From an uncultured Clostridia bacterium (GTDB lineage: Bacteria > Bacillota > Clostridia > UBA1381): 5,305 nt of DNA. The position numbers and the translations under genes are program-made. The notes beneath the pieces were generated by a model. It ran no database searches. It saw nothing but the letters and a program-made list of their open reading frames with translations, and had not been told where the DNA came from. The stretch spans positions 1 to 5,305 of the forward strand of contig CAKSPN010000136.1 in assembly GCA_934481375.1 (NCBI GenBank), in the 5' to 3' direction. This document shows positions 1 to 5,172 of the stretch, piece after piece. Position 1 is the stretch's first letter, and the number at the start of each line of letters is the position of its first letter.

Positions 1-31
1 CCGTAGGGGTCGATGTCCTCATCAACCCTAA
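1..31. repeat. Hairpin-forming intergenic repeat-like sequence
   Basis: This noncoding stretch beyond the end of the operon can fold with TAGGG (4-8) pairing to CCCTA (26-30) and GATG (12-15) pairing to CATC (20-23) around a TCCT loop. It begins with CCGTAGGG, which recurs at 3609-3616 in the other intergenic gap, and its CGATG-N4-CATC core resembles hairpins there. The look is that of a short interspersed intergenic repeat of clostridial genomes, but only a genome-wide search could show this. It may be truncated by the window edge. Confidence 0.35.
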
Positions 32-75
32 AACATAAAAACAGGCAAGTATTCCGTCGGAATACTTGCCTGTTT
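31..75 (-). terminator. Rho-independent terminator of the transporter/barrel-protein operon
   Basis: A perfect inverted repeat has arms AAACAGGCAAGTATTCC (39-55) and its exact complement (59-75), with a three-base loop at 56-58. Read on the minus strand, the 17-bp stem starts one base after the stop codon of the barrel-protein gene and runs into TTTTTATGTTTT. On the plus strand no T-run follows, so the terminator works in one direction. It is the clearest signal for the end of the minus-strand operon. Confidence 0.92.
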
Positions 76-76
76 G

Positions 77-1795
77 TTATTTGAATATGTACACATAATT
101 GAGTCTGCCCCTCGGAGCGGCGTCGCCGTTCACATAGAAGTCCATTATATCGTTTTCCTGCATATTGTCCGACCATTTAAACTCAAATGAAAAGCTGTCG
201 CCCTCAATTCCGATAACGCTTTTCGGAATTTTTACGTGCAGTTCTTTTCCCGAGCATAAATACTCCGTATCGCAAACAGTGTCCCAAACAAATTCGCCGT
301 CTTTGCCGCACTTTTTCAGCTGTGCAGTCTGCTTTGCCACATCAAAGCTTACCGCAAAATCATATCCGTTCCAGCTTGACGGAGCATTGTTTTTGGTGTT
401 CAAAAACAACATCATCGGCTTTTCGCCCGTTTTGATTTCATTCGTGCATTTAGCATAGAAATACACGTTTTCATCATCAGCGGCAACCTTTAAAATATCA
501 AACTCGTTTCTGCCGGTGTTGTTTTCGTATATTCCTGCGGCGTCATAGCCTTTGAAATATCTCGGAGCGGTGTCGCCCGTGTATTCACGGTATGCAAGTT
601 CCACATCACTCCAGTCCGCAAACCCCGATTTTATATCCACGGTATGCTTTTTGCTTTCCTCCACAGGTTTTTCCATACCCTTAAATCTGCGCACGAACGA
701 TATAAGGTGCATATAATATGCGTCACCGTACCCGCCCTTCATAGGCTCAATGTCACGGCTGTATTCTTCGTTGAATTCGTCCTGTAAACGTATGGGGTAT
801 CCGTCCATCGGATACAGGGTGTTCGTTTCCTCGACAAGGAACGGTACAAGCCATTCGTTCCACTGCGTTACGAACGCAACATCGGCGTCGCTGTTGAGCG
901 CAACCTGCGCCTGCTCCTCGAACTGAAATCCGTAATGCGACGCATTCTCTCGTGTATCCTTTGCACCGTCATGCCACGATCTGCCTATCATAGGTATGCC
1001 GTACGCCGCATCGCCCATTCCGCGGAAACCGTATTCGTTGTCTTTGCCGTTTGCGACTCTGCACACGCTTACCGCGATTTCCTCAGGGTTTCCGTTTTCG
1101 TCAACAGATACCTTCTGCTCCGTGCCCCACGCCCATGTGTTGCACTTCTCCGGCACGCCCCACGTGGGACTGCGCCACGTGAAAAATTCACGTATTTCAT
1201 CGGGGAGCGAGCGCATTGAATGACAAATCATAAGTGGCTTGCCCTTCCAGTAAAAATATAAATCCGAGTACAGGCGAGGCTCGTAAAGCTGTTCCCATAA
1301 ATCCATCAGATTGCCCGTTCCGCAGCCGCGTATGCCGGGTGCGGTGTAAAAGCACACCTTGGGCGCTTTAAATCCCTGTTGATTGTATTCACGCAACACC
1401 TCAAACAACGCAAGATACGATTTGCGGTAGGTAAAGCCGTTCGTTACATCAAAGAATAAAACGTCTATGCCTGCGTCAATGAACATCTGCACGTGTCGGC
1501 GCAGCACCCATACGTCCTGCGACAGATAATATCCGAACAGCGGCTCGCCCCAGTGGAGCATAGGCGTATGCTCGGGATTGGGCCATACCGAACTTTCCGG
1601 GTGATACATTGCGTCCGGCTGTTGCTCCAGAATTTTTGTCACGTCGTACGGACCTTGCGTGCCGTGATAACCAAGCCACAGATAATAAAACAAACCCACG
1701 ATTTTCTCTTTTTTTACGCCGCCCGTTTCCTCGTATCGGGGAAGCTCTCTCCCCAAGTGGTCAACCGCCGACATATTTGATAAATTAGCGTCCAT
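77..1795 (-). CDS. GH71/GH99/WbsX-like TIM-barrel protein with C-terminal CBM9-like domain
   Basis: This is a predicted carbohydrate-active protein of 572 residues. Residues about 31-375 look like the (beta/alpha)8 barrel shared by GH71, GH99 and WbsX-type proteins: an opening strand VGLFYYLWLG, an AGIDVLFFDVTNG strand (108-120), and QWNEW (311-315) near the barrel end, where relatives carry WNEW-x-EG. Glu314 is the obvious active-site candidate. The acidic residue expected three positions later is Val317, so catalysis may differ; Glu322 or Glu323 could substitute. Residues about 386-572 resemble CBM9-like beta-sandwich domains (FADWSDV, VYFYAKC, WNGYDFAVSFD). There is no signal peptide, so it should act in the cytoplasm, probably on an imported or internal glycan. 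The start at 1795 is supported by AAGGGAG eight bases upstream. It is the second gene of the operon with the transporter, followed at once by the terminator. The fold class is fairly sure; the substrate is unknown, and a non-hydrolase role is possible. Confidence 0.8.
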   Translation of the reverse strand: MDANLSNMSAVDHLGRELPRYEETGGVKKEKIVGLFYYLWLGYHGTQGPYDVTKILEQQPDAMYHPESSVWPNPEHTPMLHWGEPLFGYYLSQDVWVLRRHVQMFIDAGIDVLFFDVTNGFTYRKSYLALFEVLREYNQQGFKAPKVCFYTAPGIRGCGTGNLMDLWEQLYEPRLYSDLYFYWKGKPLMICHSMRSLPDEIREFFTWRSPTWGVPEKCNTWAWGTEQKVSVDENGNPEEIAVSVCRVANGKDNEYGFRGMGDAAYGIPMIGRSWHDGAKDTRENASHYGFQFEEQAQVALNSDADVAFVTQWNEWLVPFLVEETNTLYPMDGYPIRLQDEFNEEYSRDIEPMKGGYGDAYYMHLISFVRRFKGMEKPVEESKKHTVDIKSGFADWSDVELAYREYTGDTAPRYFKGYDAAGIYENNTGRNEFDILKVAADDENVYFYAKCTNEIKTGEKPMMLFLNTKNNAPSSWNGYDFAVSFDVAKQTAQLKKCGKDGEFVWDTVCDTEYLCSGKELHVKIPKSVIGIEGDSFSFEFKWSDNMQENDIMDFYVNGDAAPRGRLNYVYIFK

Positions 1796-1803
1796 TTAAA
1801 AAA

Positions 1804-1810
1804 CTCCCTT
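1804..1810 (-). promoter_or_regulatory. Ribosome binding site of the barrel-protein gene
   Basis: AAGGGAG on the minus strand lies eight bases before the ATG at 1795 and just after the transporter stop codon (1813-1815). The tight 17-bp junction supports one mRNA and possible translational coupling, and it fixes the start codon. Confidence 0.8.
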
Positions 1811-1812
1811 CA

Positions 1813-2646
1813 TTATGTTGTTCCTATTATAATTATCGCCGCCGCACCTATGCAAAATCCTATGATTTGCTTTACGGTCAGCTTTTCACCGCATATAAGC
1901 ACTCCCGATATAACGGAAAGTATAATAACCGACCCGTTAAATGCCGGGAAGAATATAATGCTCGGCAGTGCGCCGGCAAGATAAATGTTTAAACGGTTGT
2001 ATATACAGCTTGCCGAACCGCATAAAAGCGACAGTCCAAGCTCTTTGCGTGACATTTTGCGGATATGCTTTGCCGACAGGAGCAAATTGCACACCGTCAT
2101 AAACACAGCCGCCACAATCAGCATATCGCCGCAGTATTGTCCGCCCGATGCCGCAAAGAAAACCTTGAACACTATTCCCACCGCACCGGCAAGGCAGAAA
2201 AATCCCGCCGCATAATACTTCAAACTAGGCTTGTACGCTCCTCCCTTGCTTATGTCCGAACATATAAAAATTCCGGAAAGCAGTAAAACCATACCCAAAA
2301 TCTGAAAAATACTTACGCTTTCTTTCCAGAATATAACTCCTGCGGCGGCGGAAATAATCATTGAGCAGTTGCCTATAAGCGTTATAACCGAAACAGGACC
2401 GTTCGCCATTGCTTTAAGTTTGAAAAACAAGAACAAAAGCTGAACAACGCCGTACATTATTCCGTACATAAGCGTATTTTTGTCGATATGTACCCGAAAT
2501 CCGTTCATAAACAGCAAAAGCACAATCCATACAGCCGAGCATATTCCGTTGAAGAAAAACGGATTTGTTTTGTTCTCCTCCTTGTGAAGCAGTACGCTGT
2601 TGAACACAGCCGCCAAAATTGAAACCGATAGCATTAAATAATCCAT
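1813..2646 (-). CDS. DMT superfamily (EamA-like) membrane transporter
   Basis: This 277-residue, very hydrophobic protein has about ten predicted membrane helices, near residues 4-21, 30-48, 57-76, 83-104, 112-130, 143-162, 172-190, 205-222, 228-252 and 258-276. Length and helix number fit the drug/metabolite transporter superfamily. The two halves (about 1-130 and 143-276) match the internal EamA duplication, each ending in a helix-rich segment after a charged turn (FWKESVSIFQILG and CGEKLTVKQIIG, a typical EamA repeat pattern). It should sit in the cytoplasmic membrane. The family moves amino acids, nucleotide sugars, sugars and drugs, in or out, so the substrate cannot be read from sequence. 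Being in an operon with a cytoplasmic carbohydrate-active protein, and divergent from an AraC regulator, a sugar-like substrate is plausible but inferred. The start has AAGGAGGA six bases upstream. Confidence 0.85.
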   Translation of the reverse strand: MDYLMLSVSILAAVFNSVLLHKEENKTNPFFFNGICSAVWIVLLLFMNGFRVHIDKNTLMYGIMYGVVQLLFLFFKLKAMANGPVSVITLIGNCSMIISAAAGVIFWKESVSIFQILGMVLLLSGIFICSDISKGGAYKPSLKYYAAGFFCLAGAVGIVFKVFFAASGGQYCGDMLIVAAVFMTVCNLLLSAKHIRKMSRKELGLSLLCGSASCIYNRLNIYLAGALPSIIFFPAFNGSVIILSVISGVLICGEKLTVKQIIGFCIGAAAIIIIGTT

Positions 2647-2652
2647 CTGAAA

Positions 2653-2660
2653 TCCTCCTT
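2653..2660 (-). promoter_or_regulatory. Ribosome binding site of the transporter gene
   Basis: AAGGAGGA on the minus strand is a near-perfect anti-16S match six bases before the ATG at 2646. Its 5' end coincides with the predicted transcription start (about 2660) and overlaps the first two bases of the regulator gene's -35 box, so the mRNA leader would be only about 14 bases. Confidence 0.85.
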
Positions 2661-2687
2661 GACATAATTATATCGCAATGCTATAAT
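2659..2687 (+). promoter_or_regulatory. Consensus sigma-A promoter of the AraC-family gene
   Basis: TTGACA (2659-2664) and TATAAT (2682-2687) are both perfect consensus hexamers with the optimal 17-base spacer. The start of transcription should fall near 2694, within an A-run (2689-2695), giving a leader of about 37 bases before the ATG at 2731. A promoter this strong suggests that the regulator is made constitutively or is held back by a repressor or by itself. Confidence 0.85.
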
Positions 2688-2689
2688 TA
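2665..2689. repeat. Inverted repeat formed by two back-to-back -10 boxes
   Basis: TAATTATA (2665-2672) and TATAATTA (2682-2689) form a perfect 8-bp inverted repeat with a 9-bp spacer. Each arm contains a TATAAT hexamer, one on each strand. The symmetry may simply reflect two divergent promoters, or it may also serve as an operator for a dimeric protein. The sequence alone does not separate these. Confidence 0.6.
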
Positions 2690-2695
2690 AAAAAA
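2667..2695 (-). promoter_or_regulatory. Probable activator-dependent promoter of the transporter/barrel operon
   Basis: A perfect TATAAT on the minus strand (2667-2672) lies 21 bases before the transporter ATG. At the 17-base spacing, the -35 position (2690-2695) reads TTTTTT, a poor match to TTGACA. A good -10 with a weak -35 is typical of promoters that need an activator, in line with the adjacent AraC-family gene. It occupies almost exactly the same DNA as the opposite promoter. Confidence 0.5.
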
Positions 2696-2700
2696 GGCTG

Positions 2701-2715
2701 TTTTTGACACAAAAA
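2701..2715. promoter_or_regulatory. Candidate operator, short inverted repeat
   Basis: TTTTTG (2701-2706) and CAAAAA (2710-2715) form a 6-bp inverted repeat around ACA. It lies at about -41 to -55 relative to the predicted operon start at 2660, where many activators touch RNA polymerase, and also in the leader of the regulator gene, where binding could cause autorepression. AraC-family sites are often asymmetric direct repeats, and A/T runs make chance matches common, so support is weak. Confidence 0.25.
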
Positions 2716-2718
2716 AGT

Positions 2719-2724
2719 AGGTGA
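2719..2724 (+). promoter_or_regulatory. Ribosome binding site of the AraC-family gene
   Basis: AGGTGA lies six bases before the ATG at 2731. It is a moderate match and weaker than the AAGGAGGA site of the divergent operon, so the strong promoter may be balanced by weaker translation. Confidence 0.65.
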
Positions 2725-2730
2725 ATTTTA

Positions 2731-3576
2731 ATGAGCGCTCTCTATACAATAAAGGATTTTTTGAATAATGAAATTATACTGCTGAAAAAAAGCAGCGGTG
2801 CGTCGCACGTTCCCGTACATTCGCACGAATTTATCGAAATGCTTTATGTGTGCGGCGGCGAGGCGGTGCACAGCTATAAGGGAAAAAGCATAAAGCTTCA
2901 AAAAAACAATTATGTTTTTATAGATTATAATGTTCCGCATTGCCTCAGCAAAAAGAGCGATGATTTTCTTATTATAAATTGTCTGTTCGTGCCGGAGTTT
3001 ATAGATAATTCGCTTAAGCGGTATCATACCTTTTCCGATGTACTGCGGAATTATCTTATAGGTATTCTTCCCGAAGCCGAGGACAGCGGACATATTTTTT
3101 ATGATGAAAGCGGTACGATAGAAAAAGAGCTGACGCTCATGCTTGATGAATTTAGGGATAAAAACCCCGGCTATGCGCAGATTATCAGGAGCGGTCTTAT
3201 AAGAATAATCGTAACGGCAATGCGCAGTACGGACGCATTAAAAAGGCAAAAGGATTTCAGAATACAAAAAATGATTGAACGTGCGGAAACGGATTTTGCA
3301 AAGAAAGGTCTTTTAAAGGAGCTTTCTTCGGAATTGGGGTATTCGCAGTCGGCTCTGAGCCTTTTGTTTAAAAACACTTTCGGAATTACATACACAAAAT
3401 ATATACAGGAAACCCGAATACGTATCAGCAGCCGTATGCTTGCGCAAACCGATTTGCCGGTTGACGAGATTGCCGATGCGTCGGGGTATACGGACGTGCG
3501 CTCGTACCGAAAGCATTTCAAACGCATAATGGGTATAACGCCGCTGAAATACCGCATTTCGGCACATGAATATTAA
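2731..3576 (+). CDS. AraC-family transcriptional regulator with cupin sensor domain
   Basis: This 281-residue cytoplasmic DNA-binding regulator has the usual length of the family. The N-terminal half (about 15-90) is a cupin-like ligand-binding domain: VHSHEFIEMLYV supplies the H-x-H-x3-E pattern (His30, His32, Glu36), and a second His (His70, in NVPH) sits where cupins place their later ligand. The C-terminal 100 residues carry two helix-turn-helix units, near 193-215 (LLKELSSELGYSQSALSLLF) and 243-266 (PVDEIADASGYTDVRSYRKHF), followed by the conserved ITPLKYR ending. It starts at 2731 behind AGGTGA and a consensus promoter. It is transcribed away from the transporter/barrel operon, so that operon is its most likely target, probably as an activator. 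The ligand is unknown; sugar-sensing members with this architecture are common. Confidence 0.92.
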   Translation: MSALYTIKDFLNNEIILLKKSSGASHVPVHSHEFIEMLYVCGGEAVHSYKGKSIKLQKNNYVFIDYNVPHCLSKKSDDFLIINCLFVPEFIDNSLKRYHTFSDVLRNYLIGILPEAEDSGHIFYDESGTIEKELTLMLDEFRDKNPGYAQIIRSGLIRIIVTAMRSTDALKRQKDFRIQKMIERAETDFAKKGLLKELSSELGYSQSALSLLFKNTFGITYTKYIQETRIRISSRMLAQTDLPVDEIADASGYTDVRSYRKHFKRIMGITPLKYRISAHEY

Positions 3577-3608
3577 AACTCCATGCCGATGCCCTATCAA
3601 ACCACACT

Positions 3609-3636
3609 CCGTAGGGCAAGGGCTTGCTCCTGCCGA
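3609..3636. repeat. Hairpin-forming intergenic repeat-like sequence
   Basis: GGC-A-AGG (3615-3621) can pair with CCT-GCC (3629-3634) around a seven-base loop with one bulged A. The element starts with CCGTAGGG, as does 1-8, and a nearby piece (3586-3603) resembles 10-27. No gene lies in the gap 3577-3678. An interspersed repeat is likely but needs the rest of the genome for proof. Confidence 0.35.
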
Positions 3637-3642
3637 AAACGC

Positions 3643-3672
3643 GAAACGGACGATGAACGCATCGCCCGTTTC
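3643..3672. terminator. Probable bidirectional terminator hairpin between convergent genes
   Basis: GAAACGG-A-CGATG (3643-3655) pairs with CATCG-C-CCGTTTC (3660-3672) around the loop AACG: 12 base pairs and one A-C mismatch. It lies six bases beyond the stop codon of the minus-strand SLH gene and 66 bases beyond the regulator stop, between convergent genes. The T-runs are modest on both sides (GCGTTTT on the minus strand, TTGCTGTTATTT on the plus strand), so efficiency is uncertain. Confidence 0.6.
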
Positions 3673-3678
3673 TTGCTG

Positions 3679-3813
3679 TTATTTAATATTTTTCATTACA
3701 CGCATAATTGTCACTATTGCCTGTTCTTTTGTGTAACCCGATTTGGGGTCGAATTTGTTGCCGTCCACGCCCTGCATTACGCCGAGCTTTTTAACATCGT
3801 ACACGTTTTCCTT
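3679..3813 (-). repeat. Duplicated SLH-module DNA (copy 1; copy 2 at 5171-5305)
   Basis: This 135-base end of the SLH gene matches 5171-5305 at 126 positions without gaps, at a constant offset of 1492. All nine differences fall in 3679-3736; 3737-3813 is identical to 5229-5305 up to the window edge, including synonymous sites. The duplication therefore extends out of view. It indicates a recent tandem duplication or gene conversion between neighbouring SLH genes, and it is a substrate for recombination that would delete or fuse them. Confidence 0.9.
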
Positions 3814-5157
3814 TGCCCAATCGGAGATGTCGCCGTCGTCGCTGTAGCTTGCTCCGCTCTGTTCGGGAAGATTAAGCTTAAGGTACGATACCATTCTCGA
3901 CAGTATCGCCGCCGCTTCTTCACGTGTTATATTATCGTTCGGGGCAAATTTGTTCTCGCCTTTGCCGTTTATAATTCCCATACCCAACAGCATATATATT
4001 TCTTTCATACTGATGTCGTCAAAATGAGTTCCGTTATTCACGTTTTCCGCTTTTCCGCTTATGTCGAGCATATTGTACGCTATACGGCAGAAATCCGCAC
4101 GGTCAATAAGCTTGGTGTAATCGCTTTGCATATCTTGCGGAAGTATCTTTTGGGAAACGGCGTTTTCTATGTCCGACTCCGCCCATGATGAACAATCCGG
4201 CTTTGCGGTCGGCTGTGGTGTAGCCGTTGCGGACGGTGTGGCGGTAGGTTTCGGACTTGCTGTCGGTTTTTCGGTCGGTTCGGGAGTTTCCGTCGGCTTT
4301 GCCGTCGGTTTCGGTGTTGCGGTTGCTTTCGGTGCGGGAGTGGTCTTACTGCGTTCCCTATCTTTTTGCAGAAATTTTTCATCTATGTTTTCAACGAGGG
4401 GTTTAAATTCTTTTGTTGTATAGAGTTCTCCGTTGACAACTCCATCTATGTCGGAACGTGTACAAAGCGGAATTATATATTCTTCAGTATTTGTTTTTAT
4501 AATAACGGCATATCCTATATGTTGACGTGCGGCAATATACTTTATGTCCTCAACATTAGTGATGTTTTCTTTCGCAAGTTTTTCCTCTACTTCTGACGGT
4601 GCTAAAAAATTCATACAGTCATCAAAAGTCTGTGACGCCGAGATATACCATTTATCGGCTGTTTTTCTTGCATATTCAAGACGGCGTTCTCTGGCTTCTT
4701 CAGTTAGGTCGGTTCGCTCGTTAATCGCTTTTTCCTGTATTTCATATGGCTTTCCTTTTCTTACGGTCTCGGTTCCTACTACTTTTCCTCCGCTTTTGGT
4801 CAAAATATAATAGGATTTCTCGTCAGATATAAAATCGTAAACGGTATCATTATCCTGCAATATATCAACAAGGCGGTTTTCTTCTTCCCTTATTTGACCC
4901 TTTCTTGTGACAATTTTATCTTTAAGCCAGTATAATTCTATAATATCATCTTTTGAATATCCGAGGTCTATGGCTAATTTTTCGGTTGTATAAAATTCTC
5001 CGTCATCACCGATATACGATTCACTGCCGTGCATTTGCTCTATATCGCTGTCATCAACATCTTTCATTATATCGCTTTTGTCATCTGCAATAACAGTTAA
5101 TGTACCGTTTATACACATTGCCGCTGTAATTAAGATTGCTGTAAACTTCTTTTTCAT
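3679..5157 (-). CDS. Secreted SLH-domain surface protein with unknown N-terminal domain
   Basis: The product is 492 residues from the preferred start. A signal peptide covers about 1-24 (MKKKFTAILITAAMCINGTL..., likely cut after TVIA). Residues about 25-270 form a charged domain I do not recognise, in which GEFYTT (53-58) and GELYTT (243-248) hint at an internal duplication. A Thr/Pro linker (about 273-320) follows, then three SLH modules: a degenerate first one (WAESDIENAV...IDRADFCRIAYNML), then FDDI...NKFAPNDNITREEAA, then SDWAKENV...NKFDPKSGYTKEQA. SLH modules usually bind pyruvylated secondary cell-wall polymer, so the protein should sit on the cell surface with the N-terminal domain outward. 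An ATG at 5163 is in frame, but it is one base from the AAGGAGGT site, whereas the ATG at 5157 is seven bases away. The gene follows another SLH gene by 13 bp, in one operon. The role of the N-terminal domain is unknown. Confidence 0.88.
   Translation of the reverse strand: MKKKFTAILITAAMCINGTLTVIADDKSDIMKDVDDSDIEQMHGSESYIGDDGEFYTTEKLAIDLGYSKDDIIELYWLKDKIVTRKGQIREEENRLVDILQDNDTVYDFISDEKSYYILTKSGGKVVGTETVRKGKPYEIQEKAINERTDLTEEARERRLEYARKTADKWYISASQTFDDCMNFLAPSEVEEKLAKENITNVEDIKYIAARQHIGYAVIIKTNTEEYIIPLCTRSDIDGVVNGELYTTKEFKPLVENIDEKFLQKDRERSKTTPAPKATATPKPTAKPTETPEPTEKPTASPKPTATPSATATPQPTAKPDCSSWAESDIENAVSQKILPQDMQSDYTKLIDRADFCRIAYNMLDISGKAENVNNGTHFDDISMKEIYMLLGMGIINGKGENKFAPNDNITREEAAAILSRMVSYLKLNLPEQSGASYSDDGDISDWAKENVYDVKKLGVMQGVDGNKFDPKSGYTKEQAIVTIMRVMKNIK
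4198..4323 (-). repeat. Decapeptide Thr/Pro linker repeat inside the SLH gene
   Basis: The linker consists of near-repeats of ten residues: TATPKPTAKP, TETPEPTEKP, TASPKPTATP, then a fourth, looser unit with two extra residues. The 30-base DNA period makes the copy number prone to change by slippage. Such linkers commonly space an outward domain from the wall-bound SLH modules and can be glycosylated; that role is inferred. Confidence 0.75.
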
Positions 5158-5164
5158 TGTCATT

Positions 5165-5172
5165 ACCTCCTT
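5165..5172 (-). promoter_or_regulatory. Ribosome binding site that decides the SLH gene start
   Basis: AAGGAGGT on the minus strand overlaps the TAA stop of the upstream SLH gene (5171-5173). It is one base from the ATG at 5163 but seven from the ATG at 5157, so the second ATG is preferred. The overlap of stop codon and binding site suggests translational coupling of the two SLH genes. Confidence 0.85.

Noticed and set aside
111..577. A 17-base near-repeat (111-127 and 561-577; 16 of 17 identical) in the barrel-protein gene
   Set aside because: Both copies are in frame and encode GD[AT]APR in the C-terminal domain. Too short to show a duplication; it probably reflects local protein constraint or chance.
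2704..2732. TTGACA (2704-2709) with TTTAAT (2727-2732) as a promoter of the regulator gene
   Set aside because: Transcription would start inside the coding region, past the ATG and its ribosome binding site; the 2659-2687 promoter fits far better.
3583..4188. A 201-codon open frame on the plus strand
   Set aside because: It lies antisense to the SLH modules, has a Cys/His/Phe-rich composition with no recognisable domain, starts within the repeat-like gap without a convincing ribosome binding site, and conflicts with a well-supported gene.
4169..4423. A Gly/Val-rich repetitive open frame on the plus strand
   Set aside because: The periodic VGFGVAVGF pattern is only the complement of the Thr/Pro linker codons.
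5094..5157. Lipoprotein signal in the SLH protein
   Set aside because: The signal segment has a Cys (ITAAMC), but the Met before it does not fit a lipobox, and a normal cleavage after TVIA plus SLH modules explains anchoring.
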